Source of the DNA: Mycobacterium ostraviense | Lineage (GTDB): Bacteria; Actinomycetota; Actinomycetes; Mycobacteriales; Mycobacteriaceae | Assembly: GCF_002705925.1 (NCBI RefSeq) | Contig: NZ_NKRE01000001.1 | Location: forward strand, 3,984,783 to 4,048,782 | Length of the DNA: 64,000 nucleotides | Direction: 5' to 3' | Shown: positions 1 to 7,844 of the stretch, in pieces | How positions within the stretch are numbered: position 1 is the stretch's first letter | How the letters are laid out: each line of letters starts with the position of its first letter | The notes under the pieces: model-generated | The model's database searches: none | Told to the model about the DNA's origin: nothing | What the model saw: only the letters and a program-made list of their open reading frames with translations | Program-made: the position numbers and the translations under genes

Positions 1-1
1 C

Positions 2-2911
2 GCCGACCGGGTGAGTGTTTTTAATGCGGGGTTGGCGGATGTGGGGGTGGGTAATGTTGGTTTTGGGAGTGTGGGTGATGGGAATGTGGGTGGGGGCAAT
101 GTTGGTGGTAGTAATGTGGGGTTCGGGAATCTGGGTGGTTGGAATTTGGGGTCGGGGAATCTGGGGAGTTTCAATCTGGGTTCGGGGAATATCGGGTTGT
201 ATAACTTCGGGCCGGGGAATCTGGGGTCGTACAATGTCGGGTTCGGGAATGCCGGGGATTACAACTTCGGTTTCGGGAATTCCGGGGTCGGCAATATCGG
301 GTTCGGGAACACCGGCAGCAACAATATCGGGATCGGGTTGAGCGGTGCTGGTCAGGTCGGGTTCGGGGGGTGGAATTCCGGCGCCGGGAATGTGGGGTTG
401 TTCAACTCGGGCGCCGGGAATGTGGGGTTGTTCAACTCCGGGACCGGGAACTGGGGGGTGGGCAACTCCGGTGAGTTGAATACGGGGTTGTTCAACCCGG
501 GTCGGTTGAACACCGGGGTGTTCAATACCGGGTTGCTCAACACCGGGGTGGGCAATGCGGGTTCCTACAACTCGGGCAGTTTCAACGTGGGGGCCTCCAA
601 CACGGGCTCGTGGAATGCCGGGGATACCAACACCGGTTGGTTTAACCCCGGTGATCTGAACACCGGGATCGCCAACACCGGTGATGTCAACACCGGCGGG
701 TTCAACCAGGGCAACCTCAACAACGGCTTCTTCTGGCGCGGTGACGGGCAAGGCCACGCCGGCTTCGACTACACCCTGACCATCCCCGCGATCTCACTGG
801 ACCTGAGCGTCAACGTCCCCATCAACATCCCGGTCACCGGCCACCTCGGCGACATCGTCGTGGGCAGCTTCACGATTCCGACATTGAATCTAAACGGTGA
901 TAACTTGACCGGCACTATTGGGCCGATTGTGGTGGATCCGATCACGATTACGGGTCCGTCATTGAATTTGGTGGTGGGGGGTCCGGGTCAGTCGTTGCAG
1001 TTGGGGATTTCGGGTCCGGGGGTGGGTCCGGTGGTGATTCCGGTGTTGCAGGTGTCGGCGGGTCCGGGGGTGGGCAATTCGACGGGTGCTCCGTCGTCGG
1101 GGTTCTTCAATAGTGGTGCGGGTGGTGCGTCGGGGTTTGGGAATGTTGGTGGGGGTTCGGGGTGGTGGAATGTTGGTGGGTCTTCGGGTGCGGGGAATGT
1201 GGGGGTGTTGGGTTCGGGGGTGTTGAACCTTGGTGATGGGGTGTCGGGGTGGTTTAACACGATTCCGAGTATGGGTTCGGGTGTGGGCAATGTGGGGGAT
1301 CAGCTGGCGGGGTTGTTCTCCTCGGGTCCGGGTCGGCCGAGTGTGTTCAATGTTGGTTTTGGTGATCAGGGTGGGTGGAACCTGGGTCATGCCAATGTGG
1401 GTGATTACAACTTGGGTGGCGGCAATGTGGGTGGCGCCAATGTGGGTGGGGCCAATGTGGGGGATGCCAATGTGGGGGTGGGCAATGTTGGTGATCAGAA
1501 TGTGGGTGGCGGCAATGTCGGGAATGCAAATGTGGGGAGCGGCAATGTCGGTGATTTCAACCGGGGTTGGGGTAATAGCGGCAGTTTCAACGTCGGTTTC
1601 GGTAACACCGGTTTCGGGAATTTCGGGTTGGCGAACCAGGGGAACAATAATATCGGGATCGGGCTGAGCGGGGATAATCAGATCGGGTTCGGGGCCTTCA
1701 ACAGCGGTGCCGGTAATGTGGGGCTGTTCAACTCCGGAACCAACAATATCGGGTTCTTCAACTCCGGCACCGGTAACTTCGGTGTCGGTAACTCGGGCAG
1801 CTTTAACACCGGGATCGCCAACACCGGTAGCACCAACACCGGGGTGTTCAACGCCGGGCTGGGCAATACCGGCTGGGCCAACCCGGGCAGCTTCAACTCC
1901 GGTGGCTTTAACGCCGGTGCGTTTAACACCGGCTCGTTTAACCCCGGCGACACCAACACCGGCTGGTTCAACATCGGTGACACCAACACCGGAGCGTTCA
2001 ACACCGGCGACCTCAACACCGGCGCGTTCATCTCCGGTGACGGCAACAACGGATTCTTCTGGCGCGGCACCGGCCAGGGCCTTATCGGCGCCGACTACAC
2101 CATCACCATCCCCCACACCGGCGCGTTCATCTCCGGTGACGGCAACAACGGATTCTTCTGGCGCGGCACCGGCCAGGGCCTTATCGGCGCCGACTACACC
2201 ATCACCATCCCCCAGATCCCGCTTACCCTCGGCGGCGGCGGCACCCTCAAACTCCCCATCACCGGCGACATCACCGGCCTCACCATCAACCCCTTCTCCC
2301 TGCACGGTCAAAACAGCCCCGGCATCCCGGTGAATCTGGCGCTGACCGTCGACGGGGATTCCGGGGGAACCACTATCCGCATCAACATCCCCGACACCGA
2401 TATCGGCTTCGACATACCTATCGACGGTCTCCCAATTACATTGACCATCCCCTTGAACTCCGAGCTGAGCCCGATCATGATTCCGGAAATCAATCTCGGC
2501 CAAATCCCGCTCGACCTCACATTGGGCAGCGACACCACACAGCTCAGCACGGCCCTGGGCGCCGGTATCGGCCCCATTGCCGTCACCCTCTTCCATGTGT
2601 CGCCCGTTCCGGGCTTCGCAAACTCCACGAGCGTCCCGTCATCGGGCTTCTTCAACTCCGGTGCCGGTGGCTCGTCAGGCTTCGGCAATACCGGCGATAC
2701 CCTCTCGGGCTTCTGGAACGTCGGTTCGCAGATCTCGGGGTTCGAGAACTACGGCGGCAGCCTCCTATCGGGCATCACCAACCTGGGCGGCGCGTTGTCC
2801 GGCATCGACAACACCAGCAGTCTCGGCCTGGCGCTGGCCGGCATCGTCTCGGGTGTCGGCAACGTCGGCAGCCAGCTCTCGGGCCTCTTCCTCAGCGGCT
2901 CGGTGCCGTAA
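2..2911 (+). CDS. PPE family protein, MPTR subfamily (3' part, 5' end outside window)
   Basis: The reading frame is open from the left edge, so the PPE domain and true start lie outside. What remains is almost entirely pentapeptide repeats of the type NxGxGN and FNSG (MPTR), interrupted by hydrophobic linkers rich in TIP and PITI. Two large modules are visible. Each runs: an NVG-rich block, an NTG-rich block, an NNGFFWRG motif, a beta-rich TIP linker, then an SSGFFNSGAGG block. The first covers about 11-1340 and the second about 1341-2700. The gene ends with GLFLSGSVP. Third-position use swings from G/T-rich (GGG, GGT, TTG) in the NVG blocks to C-rich in the NTG blocks, in both modules. PPE-MPTR proteins are secreted or surface exposed through ESX-5 in slow growers; that role is taken from the family. 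Confidence 0.93.
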   Translation, partial: ADRVSVFNAGLADVGVGNVGFGSVGDGNVGGGNVGGSNVGFGNLGGWNLGSGNLGSFNLGSGNIGLYNFGPGNLGSYNVGFGNAGDYNFGFGNSGVGNIGFGNTGSNNIGIGLSGAGQVGFGGWNSGAGNVGLFNSGAGNVGLFNSGTGNWGVGNSGELNTGLFNPGRLNTGVFNTGLLNTGVGNAGSYNSGSFNVGASNTGSWNAGDTNTGWFNPGDLNTGIANTGDVNTGGFNQGNLNNGFFWRGDGQGHAGFDYTLTIPAISLDLSVNVPINIPVTGHLGDIVVGSFTIPTLNLNGDNLTGTIGPIVVDPITITGPSLNLVVGGPGQSLQLGISGPGVGPVVIPVLQVSAGPGVGNSTGAPSSGFFNSGAGGASGFGNVGGGSGWWNVGGSSGAGNVGVLGSGVLNLGDGVSGWFNTIPSMGSGVGNVGDQLAGLFSSGPGRPSVFNVGFGDQGGWNLGHANVGDYNLGGGNVGGANVGGANVGDANVGVGNVGDQNVGGGNVGNANVGSGNVGDFNRGWGNSGSFNVGFGNTGFGNFGLANQGNNNIGIGLSGDNQIGFGAFNSGAGNVGLFNSGTNNIGFFNSGTGNFGVGNSGSFNTGIANTGSTNTGVFNAGLGNTGWANPGSFNSGGFNAGAFNTGSFNPGDTNTGWFNIGDTNTGAFNTGDLNTGAFISGDGNNGFFWRGTGQGLIGADYTITIPHTGAFISGDGNNGFFWRGTGQGLIGADYTITIPQIPLTLGGGGTLKLPITGDITGLTINPFSLHGQNSPGIPVNLALTVDGDSGGTTIRINIPDTDIGFDIPIDGLPITLTIPLNSELSPIMIPEINLGQIPLDLTLGSDTTQLSTALGAGIGPIAVTLFHVSPVPGFANSTSVPSSGFFNSGAGGSSGFGNTGDTLSGFWNVGSQISGFENYGGSLLSGITNLGGALSGIDNTSSLGLALAGIVSGVGNVGSQLSGLFLSGSVP
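2017..2214 (+). repeat. Perfect 99-bp in-frame tandem duplication in the PPE-MPTR gene
   Basis: Bases 2017-2115 and 2116-2214 read identically by eye. The unit is 99 bp (33 codons), so the frame is kept. It encodes a segment from HTGAFISGDGNN through FFWRGTGQG to YTITIP. The other module has this motif only once (near 721-790). With no differences between copies, the event is recent, or it is an assembly error. Confidence 0.9.
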
Positions 2912-3015
2912 CTGCCAGCGGCCAGTCGGCGAAGGCTGGTTAGCGGGCCGTTGGCGCCGGCAAGTAGGGTTCGTCCGAGATGTTAAGGGTCCCCCGGCGA
3001 AGGGATGGTTTGCGC

Positions 3016-3195
3016 ATGGGAATCATGGACAAGGCGAAAGACCTGCTGTCACAAAACGCCGACAAGGTCGAGACGGCGATCGACAAAGCCGGCAAATTCG
3101 TCGACGACAAGACGCAGGGCAAGTACTCCGACACCATCCACAAGGTGCAGGAGCAGGCCAGGAAAGTAGTCGACACGGGCGACCAGCAGAGCTGA
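3016..3195 (+). CDS. MT0933-type antitoxin (Rv0909-like)
   Basis: A 59-residue, highly charged, predicted helical protein: MGIMDKAKDLLSQNADKVET at the N-terminus, then a GKFVDDKTQGKYSD segment. This matches the MT0933 antitoxin family (PF14013) in sequence and size. In M. tuberculosis the Rv0909 protein of the same length precedes the SRPBCC toxin Rv0910, and the same arrangement is present here with a 4-base gap. A longer reading from 2980 adds 12 Arg-rich residues. I chose ATG 3016 because an AAGGG lies 11 bases upstream and the protein then matches the family length. The expected role is neutralising its partner toxin. Confidence 0.88.
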   Translation: MGIMDKAKDLLSQNADKVETAIDKAGKFVDDKTQGKYSDTIHKVQEQARKVVDTGDQQS

Positions 3196-3199
3196 GGCC

Positions 3200-3637
3200 A
3201 TGGCGAAACTCTCCGGATCCATCGATGTCCCGTTGCCGCCGGAGGAGGCGTGGCTGCACGCCTCGAATCTGTCCCGCTACCGCGAGTGGCTGACGATCCA
3301 CCGGGTCTGGCGCAGCAAGTTGCCCGAAACGCTGGAGAGGGGCGCGGTCGTCGAGTCGATCGTCGAGGTCAAGGGGATGCCCAACCGGATCAGATGGACG
3401 ATCGTGCGCTACAAGCCGCCGGAAGGCATGACGCTCAACGGCGCCGGAGTCGGCGGTGTCAAAGTCAAGCTCATGGCCAAGGTCGCGCCCAAAGAGGAGG
3501 GCTCCGTCGTGAGCTTCGATGTCCACCTCGGCGGGCCCGCCCTGTTCGGGCCGATCGGCATGATCGTCGCCGCCGCGCTCAGAAGCGACATCAGCGAATC
3601 CCTGCAGAACTTCGTCGAGGTTTTCGCACAGGCCTGA
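3200..3637 (+). CDS. SRPBCC-fold protein, predicted toxin partner (Rv0910-like)
   Basis: A 145-residue protein of the polyketide cyclase/START-like (SRPBCC) fold: beta start MAKLSGSIDVPLPPEEAW, a middle section with RIRWTIVRYKPPEG, and a C-terminal helix SLQNFVEVFAQA. The length matches Rv0910 (about 144 residues), annotated as the toxin of the Rv0909/Rv0910 pair. The gene begins 4 bases after the antitoxin stop, consistent with co-transcription. No nuclease-type active site is visible. The fold normally binds a small hydrophobic ligand, so how it would be toxic cannot be told from sequence. A non-toxic lipid-binding role remains possible. Confidence 0.85.
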   Translation: MAKLSGSIDVPLPPEEAWLHASNLSRYREWLTIHRVWRSKLPETLERGAVVESIVEVKGMPNRIRWTIVRYKPPEGMTLNGAGVGGVKVKLMAKVAPKEEGSVVSFDVHLGGPALFGPIGMIVAAALRSDISESLQNFVEVFAQA

Positions 3638-3744
3638 TGTCGACCGGCACCGGCGCCCGTCGCGGACCAGCTGACCTATCAGCCGATGAGTTTCCGGGCC
3701 GACCGCGGTCCATAACTGTGAAACCACACGGCAAGGAGGACATC

Positions 3745-4524
3745 ATGCCCATCCGTCACGGCGCGCCACTGGGCGCCCCCAGCTGGATCGACTTGACCAC
3801 ATCAGACCTCGACCGCGCTCGAGACTTCTACGGCACGGTATTCGGGTGGACTTTCGAATCCGCCGGCCCCGAGTACGGCGGATACGTCAATGCCGCCAAG
3901 GATGGCCATCCCGTCGCCGGACTGATGGCCAACAACCCGCAATGGCTGTCGCCGGACACCTGGACCATCTATTTCCACACCGCCGACGTCAACGCGACTG
4001 CTGCCAAGGTCAGAGCCGCGGGCGGCTGCTGCCTGGATCCGATGGAGGTACCTGCCAAAGGATTCATGAGCCTGGCAAGCGATCCGACGGGCGCGATGTT
4101 CGGCTTGTGGCAGCCGCTGGAGCATCGCGGCTTCGAGGTGATCGGCGAAGCGGGCTCACCCGTCTGGCATCAACTGACCACTCACGACCACCGTGCGGCC
4201 ATCGACTTCTACCGCGACGTCCTCGGGTGGCGGACCGAAGACATTTCTGACACCGACGAATTCCGCTACACCACAGCGAGTTTCGGTGACGAGGAATTGC
4301 TCGGCGTCATGGACGGCGCCGGTTGCCTCCCCGACGGCGTGCCGTCGAACTGGACCACCTTCTTCGGCGCCCACGACGTCGACACGACACTGCAGCTGAT
4401 CACCGACAACGGCGGCGCGGTCCTGCGGGCGGCCGAGGACACCCCGTATGGGCGGCTTGCCGCGGCCACCGACCCGACGGGCGTCGCCTTCAACCTGTCG
4501 TCGCTGCCGACAAGCGTGGCGTGA
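3745..4524 (+). CDS. Two-domain VOC (glyoxalase/bleomycin-resistance fold) protein
   Basis: A 259-residue protein with two VOC modules. Module one starts at about residue 10 (PSWIDLTTSDLDRARDFYG) and ends with DPTGAMFGLWQP. Module two starts at about residue 138 (PVWHQLTTHDHRAAIDFYR) and ends with DPTGVAFNLSS. The start is fixed by a strong AAGGAGGA Shine-Dalgarno at 3733-3740, four bases before ATG 3745. It corresponds in place and size to Rv0911. VOC proteins bind a metal and act on or sequester small molecules; the substrate is unknown. It follows the toxin-like gene by 107 bases, so it may share its transcript. Confidence 0.88.
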   Translation: MPIRHGAPLGAPSWIDLTTSDLDRARDFYGTVFGWTFESAGPEYGGYVNAAKDGHPVAGLMANNPQWLSPDTWTIYFHTADVNATAAKVRAAGGCCLDPMEVPAKGFMSLASDPTGAMFGLWQPLEHRGFEVIGEAGSPVWHQLTTHDHRAAIDFYRDVLGWRTEDISDTDEFRYTTASFGDEELLGVMDGAGCLPDGVPSNWTTFFGAHDVDTTLQLITDNGGAVLRAAEDTPYGRLAAATDPTGVAFNLSSLPTSVA

Positions 4525-4560
4525 CTCGATGCGAGTTGGCGCCCTATTACGCTCGCATGC

Positions 4561-4980
4561 ATGATTCGCCGGCTGCGCCCGGGTTGGCTGGTGGCGCTTT
4601 TCGCCGTGATCGTGTCGGTCAGCACGTGGCTGCCGTGGTTGACGACGACGGTCGGCGGCGGGGGCTGGGCAAACGCTGTCGGCGGCACCCACGGCAACCT
4701 GGAACTGCCGCCTGGGTTCGGCGCGGGCCAGCTGATCGTGTTGCTGTCGTCGACGTTGGTGGTGGCCGGGGCGATGGTGGGACGCGGTTTGTCGGCCAAG
4801 CTGTCTTCGGTTGCCGCGCTGCTGGTTTCGCTGCTCATCGTGGCGCTGACCATCTGGTACTACAAGATCAACGTCAACCCGCCGGTGTCGGCCGAGTACG
4901 GCCTGTACCTGGGTGCGAGCGCAGCCGCCTGCGCGGTGGTGTGCTCCCTGTGGGCGGTGGCCGCCGCGACCCTGCAATAG
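4561..4980 (+). CDS. Small four-helix membrane protein (Rv0912-like)
   Basis: A 139-residue protein of unknown function with about four hydrophobic segments, at residues 8-28, 55-75, 82-102 and 115-135. The loop between the first and second holds GGGGWANAVGG. No catalytic motif is visible. It occupies the same relative place as Rv0912 after the VOC protein gene. The start ATG 4561 has no strong Shine-Dalgarno. Confidence 0.8.
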   Translation: MIRRLRPGWLVALFAVIVSVSTWLPWLTTTVGGGGWANAVGGTHGNLELPPGFGAGQLIVLLSSTLVVAGAMVGRGLSAKLSSVAALLVSLLIVALTIWYYKINVNPPVSAEYGLYLGASAAACAVVCSLWAVAAATLQ

Positions 4981-5021
4981 ACTTCACCATTCGTGGCGGA
5001 CTGTGTTGATAGCGATGCCCC

Positions 5022-5759
5022 GTGAGTCCGACGCTGGGCGAGGTATTCCGGGTCATCGACCTCGCCGGTGTCTTCGGCAACGCGGTGCTCGGTGGCATTG
5101 TCGCCACCGAGGAACGTTTGGACCCCATTGGGTTTGCGGCGTTGGCCATTCTGTCTGGCCTGGGCGGCGGGCTGATCCGGGACACCCTGTTGCAGCACGG
5201 ACCCCCGGTCGCGCTGACCGACTACCTGTATCTGGTGACGGCTATCGCCGGGGGCATCGTGGCCTTTCTAGTGCCGGTATACGGCCGCACCTGGAACCTG
5301 ACGTTGCCGGTCATCGACGCGATCGCGCTGGGAACGTGGGCGGTCGCGGGAGCGCAGAAGACACTCGGCATAGGCCTGGGCTGGGCAGCGGCACTGCTGA
5401 TGGGCACCATCACCGCAGTGGGAGGCGGGACACTGCGTGATATTGCGGTCCGCCGGACGCCGCAGATCTTCGGCGGTAACACGCTTTACGCGACCTGCGC
5501 GGTCATCGCCAGCGGTGTGGTGGTGCTCTTCGCCCACTACGGCCAGGCCACCGTGGGGGCGGTGGTGGCCACCGTCGTCGGTGCTGTTCTGTGCCTTGTC
5601 GCCCGCTGGCGGGGGTGGCAGTTGACGGAAGGGCCGGCGTGGCACTACGCCCTGCGAAGGCAGCCAGGTAAGCGATTGCCCCGGATTACGTTGCGGGTCA
5701 ACAGCGACGACTCACCTCTTCCGCTGGTCGGCGAAAAACGCAAGCCGCGCAAGCGCTGA
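5022..5759 (+). CDS. UPF0126/TRIC-like membrane protein
   Basis: A 245-residue integral membrane protein with two repeated units of about 80 residues. The first carries LSGLGGGLIRDTLL and the second GTITAVGGGTLRDIAVRRTPQ. The duplicated GGGxxRD motif is diagnostic of the UPF0126 (PF03458) family, whose bacterial members are TRIC-type channels or, in some cases, glycine transporters. About seven hydrophobic helices are followed by a basic C-terminal tail (KRKPRKR). The GTG start at 5022 was chosen because the first motif helix follows directly; no strong Shine-Dalgarno helps. The substrate is unknown. Confidence 0.82.
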   Translation: MSPTLGEVFRVIDLAGVFGNAVLGGIVATEERLDPIGFAALAILSGLGGGLIRDTLLQHGPPVALTDYLYLVTAIAGGIVAFLVPVYGRTWNLTLPVIDAIALGTWAVAGAQKTLGIGLGWAAALLMGTITAVGGGTLRDIAVRRTPQIFGGNTLYATCAVIASGVVVLFAHYGQATVGAVVATVVGAVLCLVARWRGWQLTEGPAWHYALRRQPGKRLPRITLRVNSDDSPLPLVGEKRKPRKR

Positions 5760-5764
5760 CGGCC

Positions 5765-6247
5765 TCAGCTCGACGGGAACTCGTGGGCGCCTGAGGCCGA
5801 GCTGTCGGCGGGCTCGTTGACTCCGTACACGAAGGGCGCGAACACGACCTCCCGCCCGTCCGGGTCGCGGAAGGTGACCGCTCCCGTCGCTTCCCAGTAC
5901 GGGTGCTGCTCGACGGGCTCGACCTGGGCCTTCCGGAGCCGTGCTACTGCCTCCTGCTGCGCCGTATTGTCCGGGAAGTACAGACAGAGCTGTTCGTGGT
6001 GGTCCACGCTGACCTCGTCGACCGCCTCGACGATCTCGAGGGTGAGGTTCCAGCTGGGCAGACCGAAGATCGCACCGTTGCTCCCGTAGCTTTCCCCGAA
6101 TGTCTCGTAGAGCGGGAGCCCGACCAGATCGCGGTAAAAACGCACTGTCTCTTCGAAATTCGAGGAGCGACGGGCGAAGCGGATAGAGCCGATCGATGCC
6201 AACTCCTTGGGCCAGTGAGTCGTCCGGCGGCGCTTGTTGTTGTTCAC
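5765..6247 (-). CDS. Single-domain VOC family protein
   Basis: A 160-residue protein with one VOC unit: SIGSIRFARRSSNFEETVRF at the start, a centre with LTLEIVEAVDEVSVDHHEQL, and a C-terminal FRDPDGREVVFAP motif. The N-terminus is basic (MNNNKRRRTTHWPKE). The double histidine in VDHHEQL and the glutamates fit metal binding, but the substrate cannot be named. It stands alone, converging on the UPF0126 gene with only a few bases between the two stops. Confidence 0.83.
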   Translation of the reverse strand: MNNNKRRRTTHWPKELASIGSIRFARRSSNFEETVRFYRDLVGLPLYETFGESYGSNGAIFGLPSWNLTLEIVEAVDEVSVDHHEQLCLYFPDNTAQQEAVARLRKAQVEPVEQHPYWEATGAVTFRDPDGREVVFAPFVYGVNEPADSSASGAHEFPSS

Positions 6248-6326
6248 TGCTCCTCCGTTTCACCGAGCCTGTAAATTCGCAGGCCGCTACTCGTAGTCTT
6301 CCTGCCGTATTACAGGCTCGCGAGCA

Positions 6327-7844
6327 TCACAGCCCGACAGCGCCCGCCGGCGACTCCGCGTGATGCCAGCGTCGCAACTCGGCGCCGGGTACCCACGTCG
6401 AATGGGTGCCGCTGGAAATACGTTCGGGCAGCTGCAGTTTGCACACCGGGCCGTCACCGACTCGGGCCGCGTCGAAGACCAGGCAGTAGGAGGCGTCGTC
6501 GTTCATGTCGGTGGTCAGCGTGACCAGGTAGCCGTCGTCCTCGGCGATGCCGCCGACCCGCGGCGCCATCTGGGTTTCGCTCCCGTAGACGCCCTCACCG
6601 AATGAGTAGCCCTCCTGGTTTCCGGTGAGCAGGTCGTGTTTGACCAATCCGTCGAACAGGAACCAGCCCGGTTTGCCGGTCGCGGCATAGGCGTAGCGGT
6701 ACTGGCGCGCGGCGTAGCCGTCGTTGATGGTCCCGAACTCGGTGATGGACTCCGACAGCTGTTCTTCTTTCACCGCGCCGGTGACCAGATTGAGCCGCCA
6801 CCGGTGCAGCCGCGTTTGCAGACGATCCAGGGCCAGGAAGCGAAACAGCTTCTGCCACATCGTTCCACCGGCATCCAGCGGCTGGGGGTCGCCCTCGTAG
6901 AAGCCGTCGAGCACGATCTCGTCGCCGTCTTCGTAGGCGTTGGTGAAGTGCAGCACGAACGTCGGATCCGCCTCGAACCAGCGGATGTCGCCGCTAAACC
7001 CGCGGCGCGGGATCACCGCGAAGCGCGACGGCATGTCCGGGTAGAAGCGCGGCAGGTGCACGTTGTGCTCGAGCAGCCGGGGATCCCAGAAAAGCGGGAA
7101 ATCGTTGAGAATGGCGTAGTTTTCGGTGAACGCCATGTCGTGCGGCAGCCGCGGGCCGGGCAGCGGGATGTCGACGTAGTGTGTCAGCTCGTTGTTCAGG
7201 TCGACGACGCCGTAGTGCATGTACGGGTCTTGCTTGCTGTAGTTGAAGAACAACAGCTCGCCGGTCTTGCTGTCGACCTTGGGATGAGCCGATACGCCCC
7301 AGCCGAACGGAAAGTGCCCGTTCCAGGTTTCCTTGCCCAGGGTGTTGCCCGAGTAGGGGTCCAGCCGGTAGAGGTCGCCGCACTGGTAGAAGCTGGTGAG
7401 CGCGATGCCGCGGTGGACGATGACGTCGGTGCTCGACGCGTCCTTCATCAGGGTGCGAGCCCCCCAGCCGGTGTCCCGCTTGGCGAATTGCACCGGCTCG
7501 GCCAGTCCCGGCCACAGCGGTCCGCCCGCCTCGTTTTCCGCCAGGAAGCCCTCGGTCTGGACAAAGCGGTTGCGGTAGAAGGCTTTTCCGCTTCGGAAGC
7601 CGACGACGTGCACCATGGCGTCGCCGTCGAACGGGTGGTAGGTCTTGAACGCCGGATGCAGCGGGTTTTCGGTGTTGCGCAGGTAGATGCCGTCCAGGTC
7701 GCTGGGGATCTCGCCCTCGACGGCCGTCAGCGCGTCGGCGTCCCGCTCGGTGGTCTGCGGCCGCCACGGACCGGTGCGGTAGGGGTGGTCGTCGTCCTCG
7801 GGCAGGGTGGACAGGTATTTGCCGACGATCTCGACATTCATCAT
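6327..7844 (-). CDS. Carotenoid cleavage oxygenase family protein (Rv0913c-like)
   Basis: A 505-residue protein of the carotenoid oxygenase (RPE65) family, a seven-bladed propeller with a non-heme iron. The four expected iron-binding histidines are visible: H187 in GVSAHPK, H235 in RLPHDM, H299 in FVLHFTNA and H481 in SGTHSTW. The family signature IYLRNTENP and the FDGDAMVH segment are near the N-terminus. Its start is coupled to the preceding gene: the thiolase stop and this ATG overlap as TGATG at 7842-7846. A TTG one codon earlier is less likely. It probably cleaves or isomerises an apocarotenoid or stilbene-like substrate. The link to a thiolase suggests a lipid or terpenoid context; that is inference. 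Confidence 0.93.
   Translation of the reverse strand: MMNVEIVGKYLSTLPEDDDHPYRTGPWRPQTTERDADALTAVEGEIPSDLDGIYLRNTENPLHPAFKTYHPFDGDAMVHVVGFRSGKAFYRNRFVQTEGFLAENEAGGPLWPGLAEPVQFAKRDTGWGARTLMKDASSTDVIVHRGIALTSFYQCGDLYRLDPYSGNTLGKETWNGHFPFGWGVSAHPKVDSKTGELLFFNYSKQDPYMHYGVVDLNNELTHYVDIPLPGPRLPHDMAFTENYAILNDFPLFWDPRLLEHNVHLPRFYPDMPSRFAVIPRRGFSGDIRWFEADPTFVLHFTNAYEDGDEIVLDGFYEGDPQPLDAGGTMWQKLFRFLALDRLQTRLHRWRLNLVTGAVKEEQLSESITEFGTINDGYAARQYRYAYAATGKPGWFLFDGLVKHDLLTGNQEGYSFGEGVYGSETQMAPRVGGIAEDDGYLVTLTTDMNDDASYCLVFDAARVGDGPVCKLQLPERISSGTHSTWVPGAELRRWHHAESPAGAVGL

Noticed and set aside
11..700. 15-base periodicity at the left edge as a possible non-coding satellite
   Set aside because: The period equals the pentapeptide codon repeat of MPTR proteins and keeps one open frame.
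959..2596. Long antisense frame (545 codons) across the PPE-MPTR gene
   Set aside because: It mirrors the repeat codons of the real gene, gives low-complexity Val/Gly/Ala/Pro sequence, and has no Shine-Dalgarno or family likeness.
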